DNA of 27,569 nt from RGIG7450 sp045648785. Lineage in GTDB: Bacteria > Bacillota > Clostridia > RUG12999. Both the position numbers and the translations under genes were made by a program. Below the pieces are notes generated by a model. It did no database searches and had not been told where the DNA came from. It saw only the letters and a list, made by a program, of their open reading frames with translations. The stretch is taken from positions 1 through 27,569 of the forward strand of contig JAZROP010000016.1 in NCBI GenBank assembly GCA_045648785.1. The letters are read 5' to 3'. Below are positions 16,394 through 23,351 of this stretch, in pieces (position 1 is the stretch's first letter; every line of letters starts with the position of its first letter).

Positions 16394-17740
16394 ATGAACA
16401 GAATTACAGTTGATTTAAAAAGAGCAGTAACAACGGCGGAACTGAAAAAAAGTAGCTATCTGGTAAAAGCAGCACATGAAGTTTTAGATGGAAGAACAGG
16501 AGCAGGGAATGATTTTCTCGGTTGGCTGGACCTACCAGTGGATTATGATAAGGAAGAGTATTCAAGAATCAAAGTTGCAGCGGAGAAAATTCGTGAAAGT
16601 TCCGAGGTGCTTGTTGTAATAGGAATTGGAGGATCATATCTTGGGGCAAGAGCGGCAATTGAGGCTCTTGCGGGCAACTTCTACAACCTTAATGCGGGTA
16701 AAAAAGGTATGCCGCAGATTATTTTTGCCGGCAATTCCATAAGCTCAGGCTATCTTGCAGAACTTGTAGAATACTTAAAGGACAAGAATTTTGCACTTAA
16801 TGTAATTTCCAAGTCAGGAACCACAACTGAACCAGCCATTGCGTTTAGAATACTTAAAGAGCTTATGGAAACAAAATATTCTGCAGAGGAAGTAAAAAGC
16901 AGAATATTCATTACTACAGATAAAGCGAAAGGCGCACTTAAGGGCATGGCAGATACGGAAGGAATTGAAACATTTGTTGTTCCTGATGACATCGGTGGTC
17001 GTTACAGTGTTCTTACGGCTGTGGGACTTCTTCCGATTATGGCTGCCGGAATTGATACCGACAGTATGATGAAAGGCGCGCAGGATGCCAGAGAAGCATT
17101 TAAATCCCCGGGAGAAGATAATGATTGTTATCTTTATGCAGCAGCAAGAAATATTCTTTATGCAAAGGGAAAAATGACTGAAATTATGGTCAATTATGAG
17201 CCGAGTCTTCACTATCTCACAGAGTGGTTTAAACAGCTTTATGGTGAAAGTGAGGGTAAAGACGGCAAGGGAATTTTCCCAGCAGGCGTTGATTTCTCAA
17301 CAGACCTTCATTCTATGGGTCAATATATTCAGCAAGGCAGAAGAATGATGTTTGAAACTGTTCTTAATGTAGGAAAACCACAGCACGACCTGGAAATTCA
17401 TGAAACAGAGGGTAATGTGGACGGTCTTAATTTCCTCACGGGAACAACGGTTGATGCTGTTAACAAAAAAGCGTTCCTCGGAACACTGGCAGCTCATACA
17501 GACGGCGGAGTGCCCAATATTATAATAAACATTCCCGAAATGAATGCATATTATTTCGGATATCTTGTATATTTCTTTGAAAAGGCTTGCGGTATCAGCG
17601 GTTATATGCTTGGCGTAAACCCGTTTGACCAGCCCGGTGTTGAGGATTATAAGAAAAATATGTTTGCACTTTTGGGCAAACCGGGGTCGGACAGTGAGTA
17701 CAAAAAGAACCTTGAGGAAAAACTATCCGATTTAATGTGA
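16394..17740 (+). CDS. pgi: Glucose-6-phosphate isomerase
   Basis: Glycolytic isomerase interconverting glucose-6-phosphate and fructose-6-phosphate, 448 residues, matching the shorter Firmicutes form (about 450 aa). Signature regions: VIGIGGSYLGARAA (75-88) and VISKSGTTTEPAIAFR (137-152), with DDIGGRYSVLTAVGLLP further on (the family's GGR-S-SV-GL motif). LHSMGQYIQQG and the lysine-containing C-terminus, ending in NPFDQPGVEDYKKNMF, fit the active site. CGGAGGA lies 7-8 bases before the ATG. It follows hemW by 31 bp without an obvious promoter, so I place it at the end of the mreB-lepA-hemW transcript. In many Firmicutes hemW is instead followed by hrcA-grpE-dnaK. Confidence 0.97.
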   Translation: MNRITVDLKRAVTTAELKKSSYLVKAAHEVLDGRTGAGNDFLGWLDLPVDYDKEEYSRIKVAAEKIRESSEVLVVIGIGGSYLGARAAIEALAGNFYNLNAGKKGMPQIIFAGNSISSGYLAELVEYLKDKNFALNVISKSGTTTEPAIAFRILKELMETKYSAEEVKSRIFITTDKAKGALKGMADTEGIETFVVPDDIGGRYSVLTAVGLLPIMAAGIDTDSMMKGAQDAREAFKSPGEDNDCYLYAAARNILYAKGKMTEIMVNYEPSLHYLTEWFKQLYGESEGKDGKGIFPAGVDFSTDLHSMGQYIQQGRRMMFETVLNVGKPQHDLEIHETEGNVDGLNFLTGTTVDAVNKKAFLGTLAAHTDGGVPNIIINIPEMNAYYFGYLVYFFEKACGISGYMLGVNPFDQPGVEDYKKNMFALLGKPGSDSEYKKNLEEKLSDLM

Positions 17741-17748
17741 AAATACTC

Positions 17749-17777
17749 TTGCAATTTAGATAATTGTATGGTAAAAT
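17749..17777 (+). promoter_or_regulatory. Promoter for the small P-loop protein gene
   Basis: TTGCAA (17749-17754), 17-base spacer, TAAAAT (17772-17777) with TG one base upstream (extended -10). It starts 9 bases after the pgi stop. The AGGGAGG ribosome site is at 17801-17807, 8 bases before the ATG. Confidence 0.72.
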
Positions 17778-17815
17778 ATAAGTAATTACAAAAATAAACA
17801 AGGGAGGCAGATTTA

Positions 17816-18226
17816 ATGATTAAGTTTATAGTTGGTAAAAAAGGTACAGGTAAAACAAATAAGCTTATTGCACATGTTAATGAAGCTGTAAAAACAGAAA
17901 AAGGTCATTTAGTGTTTATTAATGATACAAGCAGACACATGTTTGATTTAGATTCTAAAGTAAGACTGGTGGATGCACAGGAATATGCCATTAAAAATTA
18001 TGACGCTCTTTATGGCATGATTTGTGGTATTCTTTCCCAGGACTATGATATCTCCGAAATTTTTGTTGACAGTGTTACAAAAATTGTTAAAGAAGGCGAT
18101 ATCAACGCAGCAGAAGATGTATTTGCAGGCATTGCAGAAGTTTGTGAAAAACATAATGTTACAATGACAATTACTGCAAGTATTGATGCTGAAGAAGTTC
18201 CCGAATACATGAAAAAATACATCTAA
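17816..18226 (+). CDS. Small P-loop protein of unknown function
   Basis: I do not recognise a characterised family. The 136-residue protein begins with a beta strand and a Walker A loop, IVGKKGTGKT (6-14, of the form GxxGxGKT). It has a Walker B-like strand ending in Asp, SEIFVDS (80-86, D85), then a hydrophobic strand VTMTITASID (115-124). This is a minimal nucleoside-triphosphatase fold with no room for extra domains. There is no signal peptide or membrane segment. It has its own extended -10 promoter, a strong AGGGAGG site, AT-rich codon use and a hairpin after the stop, so it looks like a well-expressed single gene. Being cytoplasmic and ATP-binding follows from the motifs; any biological role is unknown. 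Short P-loop proteins like this are sometimes labelled PilT-like, which nothing here supports. Confidence 0.85.
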   Translation: MIKFIVGKKGTGKTNKLIAHVNEAVKTEKGHLVFINDTSRHMFDLDSKVRLVDAQEYAIKNYDALYGMICGILSQDYDISEIFVDSVTKIVKEGDINAAEDVFAGIAEVCEKHNVTMTITASIDAEEVPEYMKKYI

Positions 18227-18266
18227 TGTATTTAAGGAATCTTCTGCAGTAGTGCATAAGAAAATC

Positions 18267-18293
18267 GGGCTGCAGCACCTGGTGTTGCAGCCC
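18267..18293 (+). terminator. Strong hairpin between the P-loop gene and thrC
   Basis: GGGCTGCAGCACC, one base, then GGTGTTGCAGCCC: 13 pairs with one G-U, in practice about 11 bp with a small loop. It ends 24 bases before the thrC ATG and is followed by TCTTAAATG, not a proper U run. It may act as the terminator of the P-loop gene or as a leader structure for thrC. Confidence 0.6.
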
Positions 18294-18317
18294 TCTTAAA
18301 TGAGTGAGGTTATAAGG

Positions 18318-19790
18318 ATGAAATATAAAAGTACCAGAGGAAAAGCGATGGAGGTTTCGGCTGCGCAGGCAATAGTTAAAGGTATTGCCGAAGATGGCGG
18401 CCTGTTTGTACCCGAAAGTATTCCTACAATATCACAGGCGGATTTTGACGCAATGATAAATGAGGATTATCGCAGCCGTGCAGAAAGAATTTTTGCAATG
18501 TATCTGACGGATTTTACATCGGACGAGATAAAAGATTGTGTAAATAAGGCGTACAGTGTGGAAAAATTCGGCTCGGAAAATGCGGCTCCCATACATAAAC
18601 TGGATGATGATAAATATATTCTTGAACTGTGGCACGGACCTACCTGTGCTTTTAAGGATATGGCGCTTCAAATTTTGCCCCATCTTCTCACAAAATCAAT
18701 GAAAAAGACAGGTGTAGAAAAGCAGGTTGTTATTCTTGTCGCAACCTCTGGTGATACCGGTAAAGCTGCACTTGAGGGTTTCTGCGATGTTGAGGGTACA
18801 AAAATTATGGTGTTTTTCCCAAATGATGGTGTAAGTAACATTCAGAAGCTTCAGATGGTTACTCAAAAAGGTGAAAATGTTAATGTTATGAGCGTTTTCG
18901 GCAACTTTGACGATGCTCAGAACGGTGTTAAACAGATTTTTGGCGACAAAGAATTTGCTGACAAAATTGCAGAAAAAGGCTATCAGCTTTCTTCTGCCAA
19001 CTCAATAAACTGGGGCAGACTACTGCCGCAGATAGTTTACTATGTTTCCGCATACTGTGATATGGTAAAACGGGGTGACATCAGCTTTGGTGAAAAGGTG
19101 AATGTTTGCGTGCCAACAGGCAACTTTGGTAACATTCTTGCTGCGTGGTATGCAAAAGATATGGGACTTCCGATAGCTAAACTTATCTGTGCATCCAATG
19201 AAAATAATGTTCTTACCGACTTTATTAAAATGGGTGTGTATGACAGAAACAGAAGCTTTAAAACAACAATTTCTCCGTCTATGGATATTCTCATTTCCAG
19301 CAACCTTGAAAGACTTCTTTACAACCTTTCCGATTCCGAAAGTGTTGCAGATTATATGCAACAGCTTAAAGAAAACGGCAAATATGAAGTTTCCACTGAA
19401 ATTAAAAATGCTGTTTCTGATATATTCGAAGCCGGTTATGTAGATGATAAAGAAACTAAGGCCGAAATTAAAAAAATCTGGGATAAGTACGGATATCTTA
19501 TCGACACACATACAGCTGTTGCGTGCGCAGTTAATGATAAGATTGCTGATGGCACAAAGACAATTATTGCATCAACGGCAAATCCATATAAGTTTAACGG
19601 CAGTGTTTATGAAGCTCTGTCAGGAAGTGTGGATGAAACTGATGAATTTGCAATTTCAGACAAACTTTCTGCGATGACAGGAAATGAAATTCCTGCGTCT
19701 CTCGCGGAACTTAAAACAAAAACGCCGCGTTTTGATGCATGCTGCAAGAAAGAGGATATGGAATCCCGCGTGGAAGAATTTCTTATTTAA
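18318..19790 (+). CDS. thrC: Threonine synthase
   Basis: PLP enzyme that converts O-phosphohomoserine to threonine; 490 residues from the chosen start, fitting the longer (about 490-500 aa) threonine synthase class. MKYKSTRGKAMEVSAAQAI is the typical family N-terminus. The PLP lysine is K113 in HGPTCAFKDMALQ, and the phosphate-binding ATSGDTGKAAL motif is at about 142-152. FPNDGVSNIQKLQM and the C-terminal ASTANPYKF match the substrate region. I prefer ATG 18318, with GAGG at 18306-18309, over the in-frame ATG at 18300, which lacks a ribosome site and adds six atypical residues. No homoserine kinase or dehydrogenase gene adjoins it, so it is separated from the rest of its pathway. A strong hairpin lies just upstream. 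Confidence 0.96.
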   Translation: MKYKSTRGKAMEVSAAQAIVKGIAEDGGLFVPESIPTISQADFDAMINEDYRSRAERIFAMYLTDFTSDEIKDCVNKAYSVEKFGSENAAPIHKLDDDKYILELWHGPTCAFKDMALQILPHLLTKSMKKTGVEKQVVILVATSGDTGKAALEGFCDVEGTKIMVFFPNDGVSNIQKLQMVTQKGENVNVMSVFGNFDDAQNGVKQIFGDKEFADKIAEKGYQLSSANSINWGRLLPQIVYYVSAYCDMVKRGDISFGEKVNVCVPTGNFGNILAAWYAKDMGLPIAKLICASNENNVLTDFIKMGVYDRNRSFKTTISPSMDILISSNLERLLYNLSDSESVADYMQQLKENGKYEVSTEIKNAVSDIFEAGYVDDKETKAEIKKIWDKYGYLIDTHTAVACAVNDKIADGTKTIIASTANPYKFNGSVYEALSGSVDETDEFAISDKLSAMTGNEIPASLAELKTKTPRFDACCKKEDMESRVEEFLI

Positions 19791-19796
19791 AAAGAT

Positions 19797-19831
19797 TAAC
19801 TGCTCCGGAGGAAGTCCGACCGGAGCAGTTA
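19797..19831. terminator. Bidirectional terminator between thrC and the DUF1540 gene
   Basis: A perfect 12 bp stem TAACTGCTCCGG / CCGGAGCAGTTA with an 11-base loop (19809-19819). On the minus strand it is followed by AATCTTTTT, a good U tract, so it fits best as the terminator of the DUF1540 gene. It can also end thrC, whose stop is 6 bases upstream. Confidence 0.85.
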
Positions 19832-19848
19832 TTAATGCAAGTTGAACC

Positions 19849-20022
19849 TTAATCCTTAAGCTCAAAAGTGGAGCAGTTGGTTTCACTTTTTGTGGTAGCG
19901 GACTGGCAGTCAACCTTAATTTGATTTGCAGTACAGCAGTTATCGGAAGTATGATAAGTGCAATTTGCAACGCTGCAATAAATGCCGTCGAGCTTGTCGC
20001 GGCCACATTCACAAGGTGACAT
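19849..20022 (-). CDS. Small cysteine-rich DUF1540 protein
   Basis: A 57-residue protein with eight cysteines (C4, C6, C16, C21, C29, C30, C39, C50) and H24. The core reads CSVANCTYHTSDNCCTANQI, matching the DUF1540 pattern of spaced Cys/His residues, which probably bind metal. Function is unknown. There is no signal peptide. The ATG at 20022 has an excellent AAGGAGGT site 9 bases upstream. It stands alone on the minus strand between two plus-strand genes, with a strong terminator (19797-19831). Upstream there are both a weak sigma-A-like promoter and a sequence resembling forespore sigma F/G promoters. DUF1540 assignment rests on the cysteine pattern as I recall it; a profile search would settle it. 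Confidence 0.85.
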   Translation of the reverse strand: MSPCECGRDKLDGIYCSVANCTYHTSDNCCTANQIKVDCQSATTKSETNCSTFELKD

Positions 20023-20065
20023 AAATAGTTACCTCCTTAAAAATAATGTGCATCAAAAAATGCAA

Positions 20066-20098
20066 TGTTATAATTTCCGAATAACCTTGTGTTTATGC
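20066..20098 (-). promoter_or_regulatory. Possible forespore-type (sigma G/F) or sigma-A promoter for the DUF1540 gene
   Basis: Minus strand: GCATA (20094-20098), then 15 bases, then GGAAATTAT (20070-20078). Counted the sigma-G way, GCATA, 18 bases, AATTATA, which matches six of seven positions of CATNHTA. The same stretch can also be read as a sigma-A promoter, TAAACA (20090-20095), 17 bases, TATAAC (20067-20072). It lies about 45 bases upstream of the start codon. The choice between sigma factors cannot be made from sequence alone. Confidence 0.4.
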
Positions 20099-20144
20099 GC
20101 TGATTTGTATTGAAAATTTTTGTAAATTTGAAAGAGGTTATCGT

Positions 20145-20840
20145 ATGGCATTATATGCAATGGGTGACCTGCACCTCAGCCTGGGAATAAAGGACAAGCC
20201 GATGGATGTTTTCGGTGCAGGCTGGCATAATTATATGGAAAAAATTGAGGACGGGTGGAAAAATACACTGAACGAAAATGATGTAATCCTGCTTGCCGGA
20301 GACCTTTCGTGGGCGACATATATGGAACAGGCAACGGCGGATTTTGAATTTGTGGATGCTCTTCCCGGCAGAAAAATTATATCTAAAGGTAACCATGACT
20401 ACTGGTGGGATACTGTCAGCAAGCTAGGTAAATATAAACAGGAAAAAGGTTTTGAAACGGTGGAATTTCTTCATAACAATTTTTTTGTTTATGAGGACTA
20501 TGCAATCTGCGGCAACCGTGGATGGATTTTTTCATCTTCCCAGGAGGACATAAAAATTTATGAGAGAGAGCTATCTCGTCTGGAGCTCTCACTTTCGGCA
20601 GCCGAAAAAGCAGGCTTTGATAAAAAAATAGTAATGACACATTTCCCGCCGCTCATTGCGTCTGTAGCAGGTGATGGCCGGATTATAGACCTGATGAAAA
20701 AATATGGTGTGGAGCAATGTGTTTACGGACATCTTCATAATATTAACCCCAATGAAAATCATACCATGACCATAAGCGGAATTAAATTCAGGCTTGTGGC
20801 GGCAGACTATCTTGAATTTACACCTATAAGGATTCTATAA
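20145..20840 (+). CDS. Calcineurin-like metallophosphoesterase
   Basis: Metallophosphoesterase of 231 residues with all five metal-binding blocks in order: GDLHLS (D8, H10), AGDLSW (51-56), GNHDYWW (82-88), MTHFPPL and GHLHNI. The binuclear metal centre is therefore intact. There is no signal peptide, so it acts in the cytoplasm. The substrate cannot be predicted. Family members of this size in Clostridia are generally annotated only as metallophosphoesterase. The ATG at 20145 follows AAAGAGG with a 7-base gap. It is divergent from the DUF1540 gene and is followed after 19 bp by pgsA, suggesting a two-gene operon. The tail RLVAADYLEFTPIRIL ends shortly after the final beta strand. Confidence 0.93.
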   Translation: MALYAMGDLHLSLGIKDKPMDVFGAGWHNYMEKIEDGWKNTLNENDVILLAGDLSWATYMEQATADFEFVDALPGRKIISKGNHDYWWDTVSKLGKYKQEKGFETVEFLHNNFFVYEDYAICGNRGWIFSSSQEDIKIYERELSRLELSLSAAEKAGFDKKIVMTHFPPLIASVAGDGRIIDLMKKYGVEQCVYGHLHNINPNENHTMTISGIKFRLVAADYLEFTPIRIL

Positions 20841-20859
20841 ATTTCCGGAGGAACATAAA

Positions 20860-21393
20860 ATGAAGAAAATACCGAATATATTGACGGTTATCAGACTTTT
20901 TCTGGTACCGGTTTTCTGGTGGATGTATTTTGAAAATCCCTTCTGGGGCGGCGTGGTTTTTGTTGCTGCCTGCGTAACGGATATAGTGGATGGATTTCTT
21001 GCAAGAAAGCTTAATGCTATAACAAAATTCGGTATGCTTGTTGACCCGCTGGCTGATAAGCTGATGCAGATAAGTGCAGTTATATGTTTGTTTATTTCGG
21101 GAATTTTTCCGCAATGGATTGTGACGGTACTTGTTATGAAAGAGCTTATTATGATAATAAGTGCATCTTTTCTATTTAAAAAGGATGTGGTTATTCCTGC
21201 CAGTAAAGTAGGCAAGGTTGCAACTGTTATACTTTCGGTTATGGTAGTTTATTTTATGTTCTTTAACGATGTAAGTCCGAAATCGAGTGAAGTAATATCG
21301 GTTATACTTGGGGTAATGGCATTTTTTGTGCTTGTTTCCTACTTGCTTTTAATGATAAAAAATTTAGTGAAGAAAAATGAGGGACAGCGTTAA
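20860..21393 (+). CDS. pgsA: CDP-diacylglycerol--glycerol-3-phosphate 3-phosphatidyltransferase
   Basis: Integral membrane CDP-alcohol phosphatidyltransferase of 177 residues that makes phosphatidylglycerophosphate, precursor of phosphatidylglycerol. The family signature DG-x2-AR-x8-G-x3-D-x3-D is complete: D44, G45, A48, R49, G58, D62, D66. N-terminal MKKIPNILTVIRLFLVPVF is typical of PgsA, and about five to six hydrophobic segments are evident. A TCCGGAGGAA site precedes the ATG. Cardiolipin or phosphatidylserine synthases share the same signature, but length and N-terminus favour PgsA. Its stop codon lies inside the hairpin shared with apbE. Confidence 0.92.
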   Translation: MKKIPNILTVIRLFLVPVFWWMYFENPFWGGVVFVAACVTDIVDGFLARKLNAITKFGMLVDPLADKLMQISAVICLFISGIFPQWIVTVLVMKELIMIISASFLFKKDVVIPASKVGKVATVILSVMVVYFMFFNDVSPKSSEVISVILGVMAFFVLVSYLLLMIKNLVKKNEGQR

Positions 21394-21410
21394 GCTATCC
21401 CTCTAGTTTT
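21379..21410. terminator. Bidirectional terminator embedding the ends of pgsA and apbE
   Basis: GAGGGA (21379-21384), mismatch, AGC (86-88), loop GTTAA, GCT, mismatch, TCCCTC (21398-21403). Plus strand is followed by TAGTTTTGT and minus strand by ATTTTTCTT. The pgsA stop (21391-21393) falls in the loop region and the apbE stop (21403-21405) at the stem base, so both convergent genes end within the structure. Confidence 0.82.
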
Positions 21411-22392
21411 GTAAAATATAGTTTATTCCTTCGGTAGCGATTACGCTGCCGTCTTTTTTTATTATAATCACATTAGTATCTTGTTTTTTGGCAATTTCCA
21501 TACCACGCTCGCTGCCAAGTACAAAAATTGCCGTGGCAAGAGCATCGGCAAGAGCCCCGTCATTGGAAATTACGGTTGCGGAAGCAACATCTGTTTCTGC
21601 GGGACATCCTGTTTTTGGGGAAAGAATATGGTGATAAGTTTTTCCTTCATATTCAAAATATCGCTGATATGCACCCGATGTTATAACATTTGTGTCATTT
21701 GCATTAACCGTCAGGTAAACTTCGCTGGGAGAGAAAGGATTTACAATTCCTACAGTCCAAGGTTTTCCACTTTTTGAACCGACGAGGCAGACATTTCCTC
21801 CAAGATTTATAATTCCGCTTGTAATGCCATGTTTTGTAGCTATGGTGCGGACTTTATCTGCTGCCATACCTTTAAGTACACCGCCAAAGTCAATGTTGGC
21901 TTCGGTTTTGGTAAGTAAGTTGTTTTTCAGTTTAATTTTCTCATATCCTGTTTGCTGTAGGGCTTTCTTAATCTGACTCCTTTCGGGGGGGACAGATGAA
22001 GATTTAACCTGCCATAAATCAGAGAGACTGGAGGTTGTAATATCAAATGCTCCGTCTGTGATTTGACTAAAGGTTAATGTTTGTTGAATAAGTTTTGCCA
22101 TTTCATCAGGGATATCAAGAATTTCACCTGTGGCGAGACTGTTAAATTTAAAAATTGCTGAATCGGACCTGTATTTGCTGTAGGTTTTTTCCATATCCAA
22201 AAGTACAGATTCAATTTCATCTGCAGCTATATCCGCATTTTTGCCGGACAGGGTTATATCAATCAGTGTATCAAAACAAAAAAATGTTCGCTTTGTTTCT
22301 TTGTTGTACTGTGAAAGGAATAGGCCCAGAGAAAGGATTATGGCAAAAATTAAAATGGAAATCAGGCGAATGTTTTTTGTTAAAAAATTCAT
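21403..22392 (-). CDS. apbE: FAD:protein FMN transferase, ApbE family
   Basis: ApbE flavin transferase, 329 residues, which attaches FMN through a phosphoester to Thr/Ser of target proteins such as RNF/NQR subunits or extracellular reductases. Visible: DMEKTYSKYRSDSAIFKFN near the N-terminus, DFGGVLKGMAADKV, INLGGNV, the TSGAYQRYFEYEGKTYHHIL segment and C-terminal NDGALADALATAIFVLG with the metal-binding Asp. An N-terminal hydrophobic segment (about 9-27) would anchor it outside the membrane; no lipobox cysteine follows it, so it is not a canonical lipoprotein as many ApbEs are. Its start overlaps the dusB stop by 4 bp (ATGA). No flavinylation target is encoded nearby. Confidence 0.93.
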   Translation of the reverse strand: MNFLTKNIRLISILIFAIILSLGLFLSQYNKETKRTFFCFDTLIDITLSGKNADIAADEIESVLLDMEKTYSKYRSDSAIFKFNSLATGEILDIPDEMAKLIQQTLTFSQITDGAFDITTSSLSDLWQVKSSSVPPERSQIKKALQQTGYEKIKLKNNLLTKTEANIDFGGVLKGMAADKVRTIATKHGITSGIINLGGNVCLVGSKSGKPWTVGIVNPFSPSEVYLTVNANDTNVITSGAYQRYFEYEGKTYHHILSPKTGCPAETDVASATVISNDGALADALATAIFVLGSERGMEIAKKQDTNVIIIKKDGSVIATEGINYILQN

Positions 22393-23351
22393 ATATTACA
22401 CCACCCATCCAAGATGGATTTAACTTCTGCAAGTGTACATGCCCGGGTTAGTTCGTTTTTCATTCTGGAAGCACCGTGCATACCCTTAACATACCATGAG
22501 AGATGGGCGCGTGCCTGCTTTATTCCATGGTCCTCTCCTGCATATTCGGCAAGCTTTGAAGTATGGTAGTATGCCATTTTAAGCTTTTCCTCTACTGATG
22601 GCGGAATGTATGGTTTGCCATCAATAGCATGATTACATTCGTCAATCAACCAGGGATTACCCAGCATACCTCGGGCTACCATAACATAATCACACCCGGT
22701 TTCGTTGAGCATATTAACGGCATCCTGACCACAGAAAATGTCGCCGTTGCCTATAACGGGGATTTTAACTGCCATTTTAACATCGTGTATAATATTCCAA
22801 TCGGCTTTGCCACTGTAATACTGCTCGCGCGTTCTGCCGTGAACGGCTATCATGTCGCAACCGTTTGCCTCTAAAATCTTTGCCACTTCAACAGCATTAA
22901 CTGTATCTGCAGTGAATCCTGCCCGGATTTTTACCGTAATGGGAATGTTTACTGCTTTTTTAACCGCAGAAACAATTTCACCGACCAGCCGTGGATTTTT
23001 AAGTAGTGCAGAGCCTTCGCCATTGCCAACAATTTTTGGAACGGGACACCCCATATTAATGTCTATAAATGAAGTCTCGGTTTGTTCCGCGACAATTCGT
23101 GCGCCCTCTGCCATAATATCCGGCTCACTGCCGAAAATCTGAATTCCGACAGGTTGCTCGCACGGGTCAATATTTGTCAGCCGGTAGGTTTTTTTATCCT
23201 TATAGCAAAGCGCTTTCGCACTTACCATTTCTGAATACAAAAGCGCCGCACCAAATGATTTTAAAATTTTTCTGTAGGGCAGGTCAGTCACTCCGGCAAG
23301 CGGAGCGGCAAAAACCTTACCTTTGATGGAATCAAAAAAATCAGTTTTCAT
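22389..23351 (-). CDS. dusB: tRNA-dihydrouridine synthase, DusB type
   Basis: FMN-dependent enzyme reducing uridine to dihydrouridine in tRNA; 320 residues, typical. Visible: APLAGVTDLPYRK (16-28), DINMGCPVPKIVGNGEGSALLK with catalytic Cys C102, MIAVHGRTREQYYSG, VIGNGDIF and VMVARGMLGNPWLI, the FMN phosphate region. Its ATG lies inside the 3' end of prfA (11 bp overlap) and has no ribosome site of its own, so it depends on translation of prfA. The next gene, apbE, also overlaps. DusB and other Dus subfamilies differ subtly; the Firmicutes context supports DusB. Confidence 0.94.
   Translation of the reverse strand: MKTDFFDSIKGKVFAAPLAGVTDLPYRKILKSFGAALLYSEMVSAKALCYKDKKTYRLTNIDPCEQPVGIQIFGSEPDIMAEGARIVAEQTETSFIDINMGCPVPKIVGNGEGSALLKNPRLVGEIVSAVKKAVNIPITVKIRAGFTADTVNAVEVAKILEANGCDMIAVHGRTREQYYSGKADWNIIHDVKMAVKIPVIGNGDIFCGQDAVNMLNETGCDYVMVARGMLGNPWLIDECNHAIDGKPYIPPSVEEKLKMAYYHTSKLAEYAGEDHGIKQARAHLSWYVKGMHGASRMKNELTRACTLAEVKSILDGWCNI

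Noticed and set aside
18300..18317. Upstream ATG for thrC at 18300
   Set aside because: It has no ribosome site, and the family N-terminus (MKY-STRG) begins at 18318, which has GAGG 8 bases upstream.
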